Assembly: GCF_010091925.1 (NCBI RefSeq)
Contig: NZ_WVID01000005.1
Coordinates: forward strand, 93,994-157,993
Direction: 5' to 3'
Source of the DNA: Nostoc sp. B(2019)
GTDB lineage: Bacteria > Cyanobacteriota > Cyanobacteriia > Cyanobacteriales > Nostocaceae
Length of the DNA stretch: 64,000 nt
The position numbers and the translations under genes were made by a program. Below the pieces are notes generated by a model. The model was not told the DNA's origin. It did no database searches and worked only from the letters and a program-made list of their open reading frames with translations. Each line of letters opens with the position of its first letter. The first letter of the stretch is position 1. Positions 55,042 to 64,000 of this stretch are shown piece by piece.

Positions 55042-57384
55042 ATGTTTAACTTATCCAGGATGAATCGGTTTTGGCGTATCCCTGTAAATGATTTATGGCG
55101 GCAAAATATGCAGGGATCGCTTTTAACAGAAGTGGAAGATTCAATTTCTTTGCGGGTGCTGGTGCTAGCGTTGGTTATTTTGGGAATCGTGGCGACGGAT
55201 ATTGCCGCTGAGACTGCATTCAGTCCTTGGGCACTACCTTTAAGTGTAGTAGGTGCGATTTGGAGTTACTACCGTCGTGGTTACGCCAATATTCCGGCCA
55301 AGTTTTGCATCGCTATAGGGATGTTAGTAGCGCTAGGCGCTTTCTTTGGGCGGTTAGTGGGAGAATTGAATGATACGCGGTTGGGTTTGGCAGAATTATT
55401 AATACAACTCCAAGTACTGCATAGCTTTGATACACCCCGCCGCAAAAACTTAGGTTATTCAATTGTTATAGGATTGATTTTAATAGGTGTGGCTGGGACT
55501 TTGAGTCAGACCTTAGCCTTTGCACCGATGCTGTTGTTATTTTTAGCGATCGCTCTGCCAACTTTAATACTAGATTACCGCTCACGCTTAGGTTTACGGC
55601 AGTTAAAAACAAAAAAGGAAATATTCCAAAAAGGGAAGTTTTCAAGTTTAAATATAAAATTTTTAATTTTTAATTTTTTGATAATTGTCAGTCTAGGACT
55701 GGCAATTTTTGCTATTTTGCCCCGGTTTCCTGGCTACCAATTACGGACATTCCCTGTAAGTTCTCCTATCGGAGTAAAAGGAGATTTTACAGGGCGTAGC
55801 ATTATCAATCCTGGTTATGTCCGCCGAGGTAATGGTAATAAGGGGGGTAGTAGTGGTACGGGGCAAAGCCAAACCGGGCAACCAGGAAAAGTAGATAAAG
55901 GCTTTTATTACGGTTTTAATAGCCAGATTAACCAAAATCTCCGGGGCGAGATGACACCAAAAGTTGTAATGCGGGTGCGATCGCAAGTCGAGGGTTTTTG
56001 GCGAGTTCTGGGATTTGACCGTTATACAGGTAAGGGATGGGAGGTTTCTCGTAATGAAGATGTTACGACTATTAAGCGATCGCCTTGGTCTTATCAAATT
56101 TTTCTTTCTCCACCCTGGATCACTGGTAAAACCAAAGAGGTAGTGCAAACTTATACAGTGGTATCAGATTTGCCCAACCTGATTCCAGCGATGGCTTATC
56201 CCAAAGAAATTTACTTTCCCACACCAATAATCGCTGTTGATAAAGAAGACGGGTTACGATCGCCTGTGGAATTATCAGAAGACCTCACCTACACAGTAAT
56301 ATCTGAAGTACCATACCGCGATCGCACTTTATTAGGACAAGCTCCGACAAAATACCCGCAGCAAATTCAAAAGTATTATCTACAAATTCCTCCTGAAATT
56401 GCTGAAAAAGTCCGGCAACGCACCGAAGAAATTTTCGCTAACTACAATCGGGAACGGGTGGCAAAGTCATTTAAAACACTCGATTCACCCTATGAAAAGG
56501 CTCTCTACTTAGCTCAGTACTTAAAGCAAAACTACTCTCTTCCGCAAAATCCCTTAGAACTGCCTTATTTGGGTGAAAAAGAAGACTTAGTAGAAGCTTT
56601 TTTGTTCAAGCACAAAGGAGGCTATCCCGACCATTTTTCAACCGTTCTCACGGTGATGCTGCGTTCCATTGGCATCCCAGCACGGTTGGTAGCAGGGTTT
56701 AGTGCAGGAGAGTTTAATCCTTTTACGGGGATGTATGTTGTCCGTAATACAGACGCCTACGCGATGACAGAAGTGTACTTCCCCAAATATGGCTGGTTTG
56801 CTTTTGACCCAATTCCTAATCATCCTCTGATACCCCCATCAATTGAGGATACTCAAACTTTTAGCGTCCTACGCCAGTTGTGGCACTGGGTTGCTGGGTG
56901 GCTACCATCTCCAGTGACAGGTTTACTGAACAATATGTTTGGAACAATATTTAGCTGGTTAACTAGGGCGATCGCTTGGTTTTTGGCTTTATTTTCTCAA
57001 GGTTGGTTCGGTGTAGTAACTGGCTTAATCTTAGCGACGACAACGGCTTTCTTCGGTTGGCTGGGTTGGGGTCAGTGGCGAGAATGGCGCAACCGCCGAT
57101 GGTTGAATAAATTGCCAGCAATGGAAAAACTTTATCAACAAATGCTCCAATGGACAGCCGAGAAAGGTTTGGGTAAACATCCAGCACAAACACCCCTTGA
57201 GTATGCCAGAGTCTCACACCAGCATCATGCTCCGGTTATTGCTCAGGTAATAGATGAAATTTGTCAAGCCTATGTTGGCTGGCGCTATGGTGGTCATCCT
57301 CCTGATTTGAAGCGACTGCGACAAAGATGGGAAAGTTTGAAAAAGGACTTTAAATCAAGAAAACTCGTTAAAAACATAGAATAA
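55042..57384 (+). CDS. TgpA-like membrane protein with degenerate transglutaminase core and DUF4129
   Basis: 780 residues from ATG 55042 (a TTG at 55027 is also open). About six hydrophobic segments (~30-185, ~215-235) are followed by an outer transglutaminase-like domain (~300-605), one or two further hydrophobic segments (~640-675) and a cytosolic DUF4129 (~685-775). In active transglutaminases the core has GYC..F, DAHAW and a third Asp. Here these read GGYPDHFS (Pro529) and DAYAM (Tyr573); Asp in AFDPIP remains. The enzyme should thus not be a classical transglutaminase. A scaffold or peptide-binding role at the envelope is possible. Confidence 0.88.
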   Translation: MFNLSRMNRFWRIPVNDLWRQNMQGSLLTEVEDSISLRVLVLALVILGIVATDIAAETAFSPWALPLSVVGAIWSYYRRGYANIPAKFCIAIGMLVALGAFFGRLVGELNDTRLGLAELLIQLQVLHSFDTPRRKNLGYSIVIGLILIGVAGTLSQTLAFAPMLLLFLAIALPTLILDYRSRLGLRQLKTKKEIFQKGKFSSLNIKFLIFNFLIIVSLGLAIFAILPRFPGYQLRTFPVSSPIGVKGDFTGRSIINPGYVRRGNGNKGGSSGTGQSQTGQPGKVDKGFYYGFNSQINQNLRGEMTPKVVMRVRSQVEGFWRVLGFDRYTGKGWEVSRNEDVTTIKRSPWSYQIFLSPPWITGKTKEVVQTYTVVSDLPNLIPAMAYPKEIYFPTPIIAVDKEDGLRSPVELSEDLTYTVISEVPYRDRTLLGQAPTKYPQQIQKYYLQIPPEIAEKVRQRTEEIFANYNRERVAKSFKTLDSPYEKALYLAQYLKQNYSLPQNPLELPYLGEKEDLVEAFLFKHKGGYPDHFSTVLTVMLRSIGIPARLVAGFSAGEFNPFTGMYVVRNTDAYAMTEVYFPKYGWFAFDPIPNHPLIPPSIEDTQTFSVLRQLWHWVAGWLPSPVTGLLNNMFGTIFSWLTRAIAWFLALFSQGWFGVVTGLILATTTAFFGWLGWGQWREWRNRRWLNKLPAMEKLYQQMLQWTAEKGLGKHPAQTPLEYARVSHQHHAPVIAQVIDEICQAYVGWRYGGHPPDLKRLRQRWESLKKDFKSRKLVKNIE

Positions 57385-57448
57385 TTCATATTTGACAAAA
57401 GTTTTAGCTAAACCAATAATTAGCAAATGCTTATATAAATAATTACGC

Positions 57449-58273
57449 ATGAAAATATTGGTTACGGGCAACCAAGGAATGATCGGTTCGGTTGTTGAAA
57501 AAGTCTTGCGTGCCGACGGATATGAAGTGATTGGCTTTGATATTATAAGTGGTCATAATATTCTGAATCCAAACGAAATCCGTTCCGCACTTCAAGGTTG
57601 TGACGCAATAGTTCATCTAGCAGCGCTACTTGGAAGCCCTGATGACACGCCAGATGAAATAATGGCAGTCAATCTTCTTGGTACTTGGCATATTTTAAGC
57701 GCGGCAGTAGAGGCAAAACTGAAACGTATCGTTTTCTTCAGCAGCGTTGATGCGTTGGGAATCTTCAAAGGTGAGCGAAAACCGGATTATCTTCCGTTGG
57801 ACGATAATCATCCTTGTTATCCAGCCACTCCTTACGCTATTTCCAAGCGGCTTGGTGAAGAAATGTGCCGATATTTTACCGACAGCACAGGTATCTCAAC
57901 TATTTGTCTGCGACCGCCAGGTGTGTTTGATGAAGAGACTTACGATTTTATTATTTCCAATCGGCGAGCCAATCCCGATTTTGAATGGAACCCATTTTGG
58001 GAATATGGCGCTTTTCTCGATGTGAGAGACGCAGCCCAAGCAGCGCGGTGCGCTTTACACTGCCCCAATCCCGGTCATTTGACCTTGCTGCTATGTGCGG
58101 ATGACATTTCTTCAGCACATCGAACTAGTCAAGAAATGGCTCAATCCCTACTTCCTGACGTGGAGTGGCGCGGTGGTTCCGAATATAAACGTGAACCTTA
58201 TAAAGCTCTGATTAACACCCAAGTTGCGAAAGAAGTCCTCCAGTGGGTTCCGGTTCATAGATGGCGACCGTAA
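57449..58273 (+). CDS. NAD-dependent epimerase/dehydratase (extended SDR)
   Basis: 274 residues with the Rossmann motif GNQGMIG (7-13), DAIVHLAALLG, the catalytic YAISK (Tyr-x3-Lys) and FLDVRDAAQAAR. Extended SDRs of this form act on nucleotide sugars or similar substrates. It is shorter than sugar epimerases (~310-340), so the substrate is uncertain. It lies 64 bp after the TgpA-like gene and convergent with the 58367 gene. Confidence 0.85.
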   Translation: MKILVTGNQGMIGSVVEKVLRADGYEVIGFDIISGHNILNPNEIRSALQGCDAIVHLAALLGSPDDTPDEIMAVNLLGTWHILSAAVEAKLKRIVFFSSVDALGIFKGERKPDYLPLDDNHPCYPATPYAISKRLGEEMCRYFTDSTGISTICLRPPGVFDEETYDFIISNRRANPDFEWNPFWEYGAFLDVRDAAQAARCALHCPNPGHLTLLLCADDISSAHRTSQEMAQSLLPDVEWRGGSEYKREPYKALINTQVAKEVLQWVPVHRWRP

Positions 58274-58366
58274 AGTATCCCACCAGAACAATTAGCGGGA
58301 AGAGAGTAGCAAAAATCCATAAGTTATCTTGACTGGGTAAGCGAACCTAATACCAAAGCAGAACAG

Positions 58367-59365
58367 CTAAGAGTTAAACAAAAATGGCTCGCCTTTCAGA
58401 TATTTGCTACAGAACTTTTCAGTAACGTAGGGTATATCTTGTGATAAGTAATTATGTTCATTTGGCTGTAATGCGAGAAAGGCAAAATTGTCTACCGTTG
58501 CTCCCATAAAGAACGCCTCCAAAATATTCTGATAGTCATTGGGCAGTTGGCGCACGCTCTGATAGCCATTGAGGAATGATGTACGGTTTCCAGGCGTTAG
58601 ATGTTTGAGTGTAGAGGCAATGTCATAGAGATAATATCCGAAACCACAACAGGAAAAGTCGATGGGTCGCGCTTCACTTGCGTGAAAGATGTAATTGTTT
58701 TCATTCAGGTCTGCGTGAATCAAACCCCAACTATGATGTGTTTTTTGTAATGCTCTCATTAGCTCACCAATCTGCTGAACCACAGTCTCAAGCACAGCGA
58801 AATCAGCAACAGATATCGTGCCAGTATCTAATAGCGATCGCAGCTTCATCAGTGATACATATAGTTGCTCCCAATCGTATTTTGGTCGCGTGAAGCCTAT
58901 AGGCAACTCCCAAAGGCTGGTATGTTGGTGCAATCGAGCCATAAGTTCCCCGACTCGCCAAGCTTGTGTTGGTGTAGGTTCGGTGTCGAGGGGAGAACCA
59001 TCAACCCAGTTTAATAATGTACAGTTGAGCGTTTCGGTGGTGTGATCAATCGCTACAGAGGTGACGAAAGTACCGTTGAGGTTCTGTACGGGGTACGGCA
59101 CAACCAAATCGGTATCTTGATGCAATGCGCTAAGCCACGCGAGTTCCGACTCAATCACGGCGTGCTGCTGCCAAATGCGATCGCGGAACTGGGCGATCGG
59201 GTGATGGATACGGAAAAGAAATGACTCGCAATTTTCAGTATCCCGCGTATCAATCCGAAACGTTACATTTTCGCTATGACCCAAAAACACTAATCGGGCA
59301 GCACTGACGTTGTACTGAGCCAGTACGGTTAGAGTGAGACTGTTCCAATCGATTTTGCTCTCCAT
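58367..59365 (-). CDS. Phosphotransferase of the APH / homoserine kinase type II group
   Basis: 332 residues with the choline/aminoglycoside kinase fold: the nucleotide region TFRID and the catalytic GLIHADLNENNYIF (Brenner-like HxDxxxxN) followed by IDFSCCGFGYYLYD (DF metal-binding Asp). Such enzymes phosphorylate small hydroxyl compounds such as aminoglycosides, choline, homoserine or macrolides; nothing here singles out one. It is monocistronic. Nothing shows an antibiotic-resistance role. Confidence 0.85.
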   Translation of the reverse strand: MESKIDWNSLTLTVLAQYNVSAARLVFLGHSENVTFRIDTRDTENCESFLFRIHHPIAQFRDRIWQQHAVIESELAWLSALHQDTDLVVPYPVQNLNGTFVTSVAIDHTTETLNCTLLNWVDGSPLDTEPTPTQAWRVGELMARLHQHTSLWELPIGFTRPKYDWEQLYVSLMKLRSLLDTGTISVADFAVLETVVQQIGELMRALQKTHHSWGLIHADLNENNYIFHASEARPIDFSCCGFGYYLYDIASTLKHLTPGNRTSFLNGYQSVRQLPNDYQNILEAFFMGATVDNFAFLALQPNEHNYLSQDIPYVTEKFCSKYLKGEPFLFNS

Positions 59366-59614
59366 TAAATTCCATACCAGATTGTGATTAAAAATAAATC
59401 TACATCAGCCGAATAGGTTGTATTAGTGGAATCTCGCCTATATCTTTGGGTAGATTTTAAGTTAATTTAGCTGATAAACCGCTAAAAAAAAGCAGACATT
59501 ATTTAAAAACGAAGGCTGGCGTGAATTTAAGCGTTTTAACTCCCATTTTTGGGGATAACATGGGAATAAGTTTCTTACAAGCTTCTCACACCGCGTTTGG
59601 TGTCAGTTTTTTAT

Positions 59615-59881
59615 ATGGATATTCAGCTAATCAACATTGGTTTTGGCAATATCGTGTCTGCCAGGCGAGTAGTTGCGATCGTCAGTCCTGAGTCTGCCCC
59701 GATTAAGCGGATCATCACCGATGCACGGGACAGAGGTCAACTGATTGATGCAACTTACGGTCGCCGGACTAGGGCTGTAATTATCACTGATTCCAGCCAC
59801 GTAATTCTGTCAGCGATTCAGCCGGAAACGGTAGCGAATCGCTTCGTAATTTCCCGCGATCATCAGACTGTAGATAATTAA
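59615..59881 (+). CDS. remA: RemA/DUF370 family regulator
   Basis: 88 residues from ATG 59615 ([23 protein letters not shown]); the frame is open six codons further upstream. The sequence shows the full RemA pattern: [45 protein letters not shown]. In Bacillus subtilis RemA is an oligomeric DNA-binding activator of biofilm and osmolyte genes. It precedes gmk, as remA does in Firmicutes, which suggests an old linkage. The cyanobacterial targets are unknown. Confidence 0.93.
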   Translation: MDIQLINIGFGNIVSARRVVAIVSPESAPIKRIITDARDRGQLIDATYGRRTRAVIITDSSHVILSAIQPETVANRFVISRDHQTVDN

Positions 59882-60056
59882 TTAAGAATCGGTTAACAGC
59901 CTCACTCTATTTGCACTGTATCAGCAGTACCATGTGAATTAGACAAGTTTTCTGTCACCCGTGCTACAAATTCCTTAGTCAAAAGTGGTCTTGGTAACTA
60001 ACACAAGACTAATGGCTAATGAATAATATTTATTGATTAATTCACAGATTGAACGG

Positions 60057-60653
60057 ATGATGCAAGTTTTACCTATTCAGAGTGGTGCTATCAAAGAATG
60101 CCCGCCCAGTGGCAGGCTAATTGTTTTGACTGGCCCTAGTGGGGTTGGAAAAGGCACTTTAATGCGATCGCTCCTACAACGTCATCCAGAGCTATATTAT
60201 TCTGTATCCGTGACGACTCGTTCTCCCCGTCCTGGGGAAATCGATGGCAAAAATTATTACTTTATCAGCCGCAGTAAGTTTGAGCAATTGATTGCTCAAG
60301 GCGAATTCTTAGAATGGGCGGAATTTGCTGGTAACTATTACGGCACTCCCCGTGAAGCTGTGCTTAACCAAATTCGCTCTGGCAAGTTGGTGGTGTTGGA
60401 AATTGAGCTAGAAGGAGCAAGACAAATTCGTGCTTCTTTTCCTGGCGCCCTCAGCATTTTTATTTTGCCACCTTCCTTTGATGAATTAGAGAAACGGATA
60501 CGTGGTCGCGCACAGGACTCTGAAGAAGCGATCGCCCGGCGTTTGCGCTGTGCTCAAGAAGAAATTAAAGCCGCAGATGAATTTGATATTCAAATCGTTA
60601 ATGACGATTTTGAAACCGCTCTAAAAGACATTGAAGCGGCTTTGTTTGCATAA
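60057..60653 (+). CDS. gmk: Guanylate kinase
   Basis: 198 residues from ATG 60057 (MMQVLPIQS...); a TTG at 60033 gives eight more residues but is less likely. P-loop GPSGVGKGT (~26-34), the GMP-binding [11 protein letters not shown] and [13 protein letters not shown] segments, and the lid region ([15 protein letters not shown]). It phosphorylates GMP to GDP in purine nucleotide synthesis and is also a (p)ppGpp target in many bacteria. It follows remA on the same strand. Confidence 0.97.
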   Translation: MMQVLPIQSGAIKECPPSGRLIVLTGPSGVGKGTLMRSLLQRHPELYYSVSVTTRSPRPGEIDGKNYYFISRSKFEQLIAQGEFLEWAEFAGNYYGTPREAVLNQIRSGKLVVLEIELEGARQIRASFPGALSIFILPPSFDELEKRIRGRAQDSEEAIARRLRCAQEEIKAADEFDIQIVNDDFETALKDIEAALFA

Positions 60654-60696
60654 TTTTGCGCCCTTAACAACATACCAATTTTTAGTAATAATTAAA

Positions 60697-60728
60697 AAAG
60701 GACACAAAGGTAAAGCTCTGTGTCCTTT
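60697..60728. terminator. Bidirectional terminator between gmk and psaL
   Basis: AAAGGACACA and TGTGTCCTTT form a 10-bp stem with a ~12-nt loop, preceded by an A-run and followed by TTTGTCATTTGTC. It is placed 44 bp after gmk and 74 bp after the end of psaL (convergent), so it may serve both. Confidence 0.7.
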
Positions 60729-60801
60729 GTCATTTGTCTTTTGTTAGTCGATACTTCTTCACTACTAACTACTAAATGCTGACCAATGACTAATAACTAA
60801 A

Positions 60802-61323
60802 TTAACCCGCTAAACCTTGAATTAGTCCTAAGTTACTAGTCAAAAAGTAAGCAACTACTGCACCACCAATACCACCAATTAAGAAAGAACTGGCAAAGTT
60901 ATTCCAGCTTTCCTTGGAGTTAAAAGCATCGGCTGGGGGGTTGGGTACGGTAACACTGGCGAGTGCTTTAGGAGGATTGCTATTCGCATACAAGGATAGA
61001 CAGGCAGTGAGAATAACAACCAGACCTATGCTTGCCAGTAACCCCGCTAAATTGGCATTAGCTGTATCACGCAGGGGGCCCAGTTTAGCAAAGGGGCCAA
61101 ACAGCAAATAACCATGAGCCATACCAATTTCCAACCCTCTTCTGGAAGGAGTGATACCTGGGCGATAAGCGGGCAAGTTATTAATGAACCACTTGCTCAA
61201 GGGAGAAGCATTAATTGGGGTTTCTAGATTGCCTTGTTGAGGATCGCGTCCTGCGGGAAAAACAACCTCACGATTTCTCGGATCGCTAGGGAGATTTTTT
61301 GATGCATCTACTGCTTGCGCCAT
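60802..61323 (-). CDS. psaL: Photosystem I reaction centre subunit XI
   Basis: 173 residues. The N-terminal FPAGRDPQQGNLETPINAS and PAYRPGITPSRRGLEIGMAHGYLLFGPFAKLGPLR are conserved in PsaL, followed by two to three membrane segments (LAGLLASIGLVVILTACLSLY; SFLIGGIGGAVVAYFLTS). PsaL is needed for PSI trimer (or, in many heterocystous strains, tetramer) formation and binds carotenoids and chlorophyll in thylakoids. It follows psaF and psaJ on the minus strand. Confidence 0.97.
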   Translation of the reverse strand: MAQAVDASKNLPSDPRNREVVFPAGRDPQQGNLETPINASPLSKWFINNLPAYRPGITPSRRGLEIGMAHGYLLFGPFAKLGPLRDTANANLAGLLASIGLVVILTACLSLYANSNPPKALASVTVPNPPADAFNSKESWNNFASSFLIGGIGGAVVAYFLTSNLGLIQGLAG

Positions 61324-61596
61324 ATTTTTATGTTCGCCTCTAAATTACAATGGTGGCATTTTTATATTAATAATAATTGTAGCCAAAGATGTTTTTTAAC
61401 TAAGAAGTTTAGAAAAATTAATTTAGCTGTTTTCAAAAGTCTGAAACTCGCAAGCTGTAAACAGCATTACGAGTTTCATCAAACTATTTTCACTGCTTAT
61501 TTGAGTGATAATTTCACCTAAATAAGACAAGCTACCCAACTACACAATTTTAGGTACAAGACAACACATTCAACTGTTTTGCATCCCACTTTTCAC

Positions 61597-61746
61597 TTAT
61601 GGCAGTGGGTGAAAAAGTAGGTCAGGAAAAAAGCGGTTGAATTCAATCAAGATACCTGCTGTGATTGTCAGCCATATAGTAGCTGCCACTGGCGCTGTGG
61701 AAATAAATTTAATCAAATAGGATGATTGATCGCCTTTGTCCGCCAT
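61597..61746 (-). CDS. psaJ: Photosystem I reaction centre subunit IX
   Basis: 49 residues read on the minus strand from ATG 61746 to TAA 61597: [20 protein letters not shown], then a single membrane segment ([20 protein letters not shown]) and the end PDLLFHPLP, the classic PsaJ pattern. PsaJ stabilises PsaF in PSI. Easily missed because it is short. It lies 39 bp after psaF in the psaF-psaJ-psaL order. Confidence 0.95.
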   Translation of the reverse strand: MADKGDQSSYLIKFISTAPVAATIWLTITAGILIEFNRFFPDLLFHPLP

Positions 61747-61785
61747 GAATTTAGTCTCCAAAACAAGTGAATTAGTTAAGCTGAA

Positions 61786-62280
61786 TTAACGTGGAGAAAT
61801 AGGGATTTCTGTATCCTTGGCTGTTAATTTCCCAGAGAGCAATTCTTGGATAGCTGCTGCTGGCCAAGCGAAGCCTGTAGCCATGATCGGTAGTGCCAAG
61901 CCAAGATCGATTTGGATCTCTTTTTGTTCGGTATCTGATTCTTTTTTGACTGCTTGCAAATAGGCACGACCTACCCAACCAATCCAACCAGCAATATACA
62001 AAAAGAGAATGCTGGGAATTAGAAAATCTCCAGCACGATCAAGACGACCATCAACAATCAAGTGGGGATAACCTTCAGGGCCACATAGAGCCTGAGAATA
62101 ACGCTCAAACCGCTTTCTCCCAGATTCAGGATCAGCGGTAGTATTACGGGCATTTGCTGCTAGCTGTTGAAATGCGGGAGAGTCTTTACAGGGTACAAGG
62201 TCAGCCCCCAGAGCTTTTGCTGGAGGGGCAAAATTGAACCAAAGACCAATCGCTAAAATCAAAGCAAACAATCGTCGCAT
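61786..62280 (-). CDS. psaF: Photosystem I reaction centre subunit III (plastocyanin-docking)
   Basis: 164 residues. A signal peptide ends near residue 23 (..APPAKA), as PsaF is inserted from the lumen side. The mature part has [15 protein letters not shown], two conserved Cys (in VPCKD and ALCGPEG), a membrane segment [19 protein letters not shown] and a C-terminal hydrophobic loop. PsaF is on the donor side of PSI. It starts the psaFJL unit at ATG 62280; its promoter lies in the 62281-62544 spacer. Confidence 0.97.
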   Translation of the reverse strand: MRRLFALILAIGLWFNFAPPAKALGADLVPCKDSPAFQQLAANARNTTADPESGRKRFERYSQALCGPEGYPHLIVDGRLDRAGDFLIPSILFLYIAGWIGWVGRAYLQAVKKESDTEQKEIQIDLGLALPIMATGFAWPAAAIQELLSGKLTAKDTEIPISPR

Positions 62281-62544
62281 GGAGTTGTTTCCTTTTATTA
62301 CAAAACAAAAAGTTTTTTGTACAAAACGAAGCGGCTTGTACAGTCTTTATTTGCATAACTAGCATGTCATCATACTCTTGGGTGGGAACCGAGTAAAGTT
62401 TAAGTAAATAAAAGTTAAAGCTTCTCAAACAATTCCTGCTTGAGTCCTGAGTACTGAGTAACGAGTCCTGGGTATAAGAACTGTTGTTGTAGGGTAGTAA
62501 ATAAGCAAGATTTCGTCTCGATTATTCAGGACTCAGCACTCTCA

Positions 62545-63591
62545 ATGGCAACCGTTTTAGCAATAGAAACCAGCTGTGATGAAACTGCCGTCGCAATTGT
62601 TAACAATCGTCAAGTTTGCAGTAGTATCGTAGCCTCACAAATCCCAGTCCATCAGCAGTATGGTGGGGTAGTGCCGGAAGTGGCTTCTCGCGAGCACTTG
62701 GCAACGATAAATGAGGCGATCGCCCAAGCTTTGCAACAAGCAAAACTAGACTGGGAGAAAATCGATGGGATTGCCGCCACCTGTGCCCCCGGACTCGTAG
62801 GAGCGCTATTAGTGGGGTTAACTGCTGCCAAAACCCTGGCGATGGTACACAACAAACCATTTTTGGGCGTTCATCACCTGGAAGGTCATATTTACGCAAC
62901 TTACTTAAGCGAGCCAAGTTTAAACCCCCCTTTCTTGAGTTTATTAGTTTCTGGGGGACATACAAGCTTGATTTATGTCAAGAATTGTGGTAATTACGAA
63001 ACACTGGGCGAAACCCGTGATGATGCTGCGGGTGAAGCTTTTGATAAAGTGGCGCGATTGTTAAAGCTGGGTTATCCCGGTGGGCCAATCATTGACAAAC
63101 TGGCACAAGCAGGCAATCCCCAAGCCTTTACCCTACCAGAAGGAAAAGTTTCCTTACCTGGTGGCGGGTATCATCGTTATGATGCGAGTTTTAGTGGATT
63201 AAAGACGGCGGTACTGCGTTTAGTACAGCAATTAGAGAAAGATAGTGAGCAAGTGCCAGTGGCAGATGTAGCAGCTAGCTTTCAGGAAACTGTAGCGCGA
63301 TCGCTAACCAAAAGAGCGATCGCCTGTGCTCTTGATTATGGTCTAGACACGATTTCTGTTGGTGGCGGTGTAGCAGCTAACAGCGGTCTGAGAAAAAACC
63401 TACAAGCCGCAGCCGCCGAATATAACCTGCGTGTGCTATTCCCACCCCTAAAATTCTGTACCGATAACGCTGCCATGATTGGTTGTGCGGCTGCTGACCA
63501 TCTATCTCGTGGTCATAAATCGCCCCTCACCCTGGGTGTTGAGTCTAGGTTAGCGTTGACCCAAGTAATGAAGTTATATCAACCTTTTTAG
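62545..63591 (+). CDS. tsaD: tRNA N6-threonylcarbamoyladenosine transferase TsaD
   Basis: 348 residues. ASKHA fold with the N-terminal [13 protein letters not shown], the metal-binding [12 protein letters not shown] (His111, His115), [16 protein letters not shown], and the C-terminal [12 protein letters not shown] and [10 protein letters not shown]. With TsaB/C/E it makes t6A37 in ANN-decoding tRNAs. An ATG follows AGGACTCAGCACTCTCA, a repeat-derived sequence; AGGA is 13 bases from the ATG, so it is a weak Shine-Dalgarno at best. It is divergent from psaF. Confidence 0.97.
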   Translation: MATVLAIETSCDETAVAIVNNRQVCSSIVASQIPVHQQYGGVVPEVASREHLATINEAIAQALQQAKLDWEKIDGIAATCAPGLVGALLVGLTAAKTLAMVHNKPFLGVHHLEGHIYATYLSEPSLNPPFLSLLVSGGHTSLIYVKNCGNYETLGETRDDAAGEAFDKVARLLKLGYPGGPIIDKLAQAGNPQAFTLPEGKVSLPGGGYHRYDASFSGLKTAVLRLVQQLEKDSEQVPVADVAASFQETVARSLTKRAIACALDYGLDTISVGGGVAANSGLRKNLQAAAAEYNLRVLFPPLKFCTDNAAMIGCAAADHLSRGHKSPLTLGVESRLALTQVMKLYQPF

Positions 63592-63651
63592 TAGTTATTT
63601 GTCATTTGTCCAAAGCTATTGACTCTTAACTATTGACTCTTGAACGCCAGT

Positions 63652-64000
63652 TCACTCAACGGGGGGAACCCCCGCACGTGACTGGCTCCTATTGACTATT
63701 ACCCGGATGTGCTCGGCAACGGCATCCGGCTGTTCCAACATAGCCAGGTGTCCGCACTCAGGAATTTCGATGACATTATCACCACAGTATTGGAATAGTC
63801 GATGAAAGCTAGCTAGATGGCGCACATACTTGGGTTCCATAACTTTGTCTTCAGCACCAGCCAAAAAATAAACTGGCTGCTTAAGTTGGGATACTAGTTG
63901 GGGTAAGCGGTTAATTTCTTCCTCAGTTGTGGAGTCTAGCAGTGTTCCTAGAGCAGCTTCCGGGTCAGCCACAACGAAATCAATCACCCTCTGACGCGCC
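63652..64000 (-). CDS. Alpha/beta hydrolase, C-terminal part (5' end outside window)
   Basis: The frame stays open to the right edge (about 116 codons). Features of an alpha/beta-hydrolase C-terminus: PVYFLAGAEDKVMEPKYVRHLASF (the catalytic Asp region, D in GAEDKV) and IPECGHLAMLEQPDAVAEHI (catalytic His in CGH). The nucleophile Ser lies outside. The last residues (QSRAGVPPVE) are encoded by a GC-rich inverted repeat (63651-63685) and may be a repeat-derived tail. Substrate unknown. Confidence 0.8.
   Translation of the reverse strand, partial: ARQRVIDFVVADPEAALGTLLDSTTEEEINRLPQLVSQLKQPVYFLAGAEDKVMEPKYVRHLASFHRLFQYCGDNVIEIPECGHLAMLEQPDAVAEHIRVIVNRSQSRAGVPPVE

Noticed and set aside
58367-59365. 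Antibiotic resistance gene (APH)
   Set aside because: Only the general kinase fold is visible; the family includes many metabolic enzymes and there is no resistance context.
1-64000. tRNA, rRNA, tmRNA or CRISPR loci
   Set aside because: No cloverleaf, rRNA motif or direct-repeat/spacer pattern was recognised in any spacer by eye; a short RNA could still be missed.

Overview
The window is chromosomal DNA of a filamentous, heterocyst-forming cyanobacterium (Nostocales: Nostoc/Anabaena/Calothrix type). Direct evidence: photosystem I genes psaF-psaJ-psaL, a split RNA polymerase beta' subunit (rpoC1/rpoC2), a carotenoid desaturase of the cyanobacterial CrtD type, the heterocyst regulators hetZ and patU, many HIP1 octamers (GCGATCGC), and spacers full of short dispersed repeats of the kind common in Nostoc genomes. 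No rRNA, tRNA, CRISPR array, prophage or full-length insertion sequence was seen.

Layout. (1) 1-6080, minus strand: a two-gene unit of a P-loop ATPase and a very large NTPase/TPR/WD40 protein cut by the left edge; the genes overlap by 31 bp. (2) 6081-16700: mixed housekeeping and hypothetical genes (a methyltransferase, crtD, a membrane-anchored repeat protein, hslO, an SRPBCC-like protein, a universal stress protein, hisD). (3) 16724-28201: rpsT-tatD-rpoB-rpoC1-rpoC2, closed by a perfect 38-nt palindromic terminator; the spacers carry repeat elements. (4) 28491-36400: a methyltransferase, a small hypothetical plus GIY-YIG-like pair, two paralogous membrane Ser/Thr kinases separated by a MITE-like element, a small conserved protein, ribD. 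(5) 36738-49192, mostly cell shape and envelope: mreBCD (minus), ssb, a SIMPL protein, an EVE protein, a cation/proton antiporter, two tandem AmiC-type amidases, murI. (6) 49193-57384: a repeat-rich spacer, a long-chain prenyl diphosphate synthase, a conserved hypothetical, hetZ-patU, a TgpA-like membrane protein. (7) 57449-64000: an SDR epimerase, an APH-fold kinase, remA-gmk, psaL/psaJ/psaF (minus), tsaD, and an alpha/beta hydrolase cut by the right edge.

How genes work together. MreBCD, MurI and the two AmiC amidases act on peptidoglycan; in Anabaena the AmiC enzymes are known to drill the septal nanopores that connect cells, and HetZ/PatU take part in heterocyst commitment and patterning, so regions 5-6 join envelope and multicellularity functions. 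From memory, the order mreDCB-ssb-...-amiC1-amiC2-murI-sds-hetZ-patU-...-psaLJF-tsaD resembles that of Anabaena PCC 7120; this was not checked by alignment.

Most notable: the coupled ATPase/STAND-WD40 pair with a low-complexity DNA insertion read in frame; the amiC duplication, whose first ~430 bp (leader plus N-terminus) are almost identical while the rest has diverged; a MITE-like element with terminal inverted repeats and 12-bp flanking direct repeats; a 99-bp tandem duplication across a kinase stop codon; several hairpin repeat families inside the rpo operon; and two apparent pseudo-enzymes (a transglutaminase-fold protein lacking Cys and His, a GIY-YIG protein lacking the Arg).
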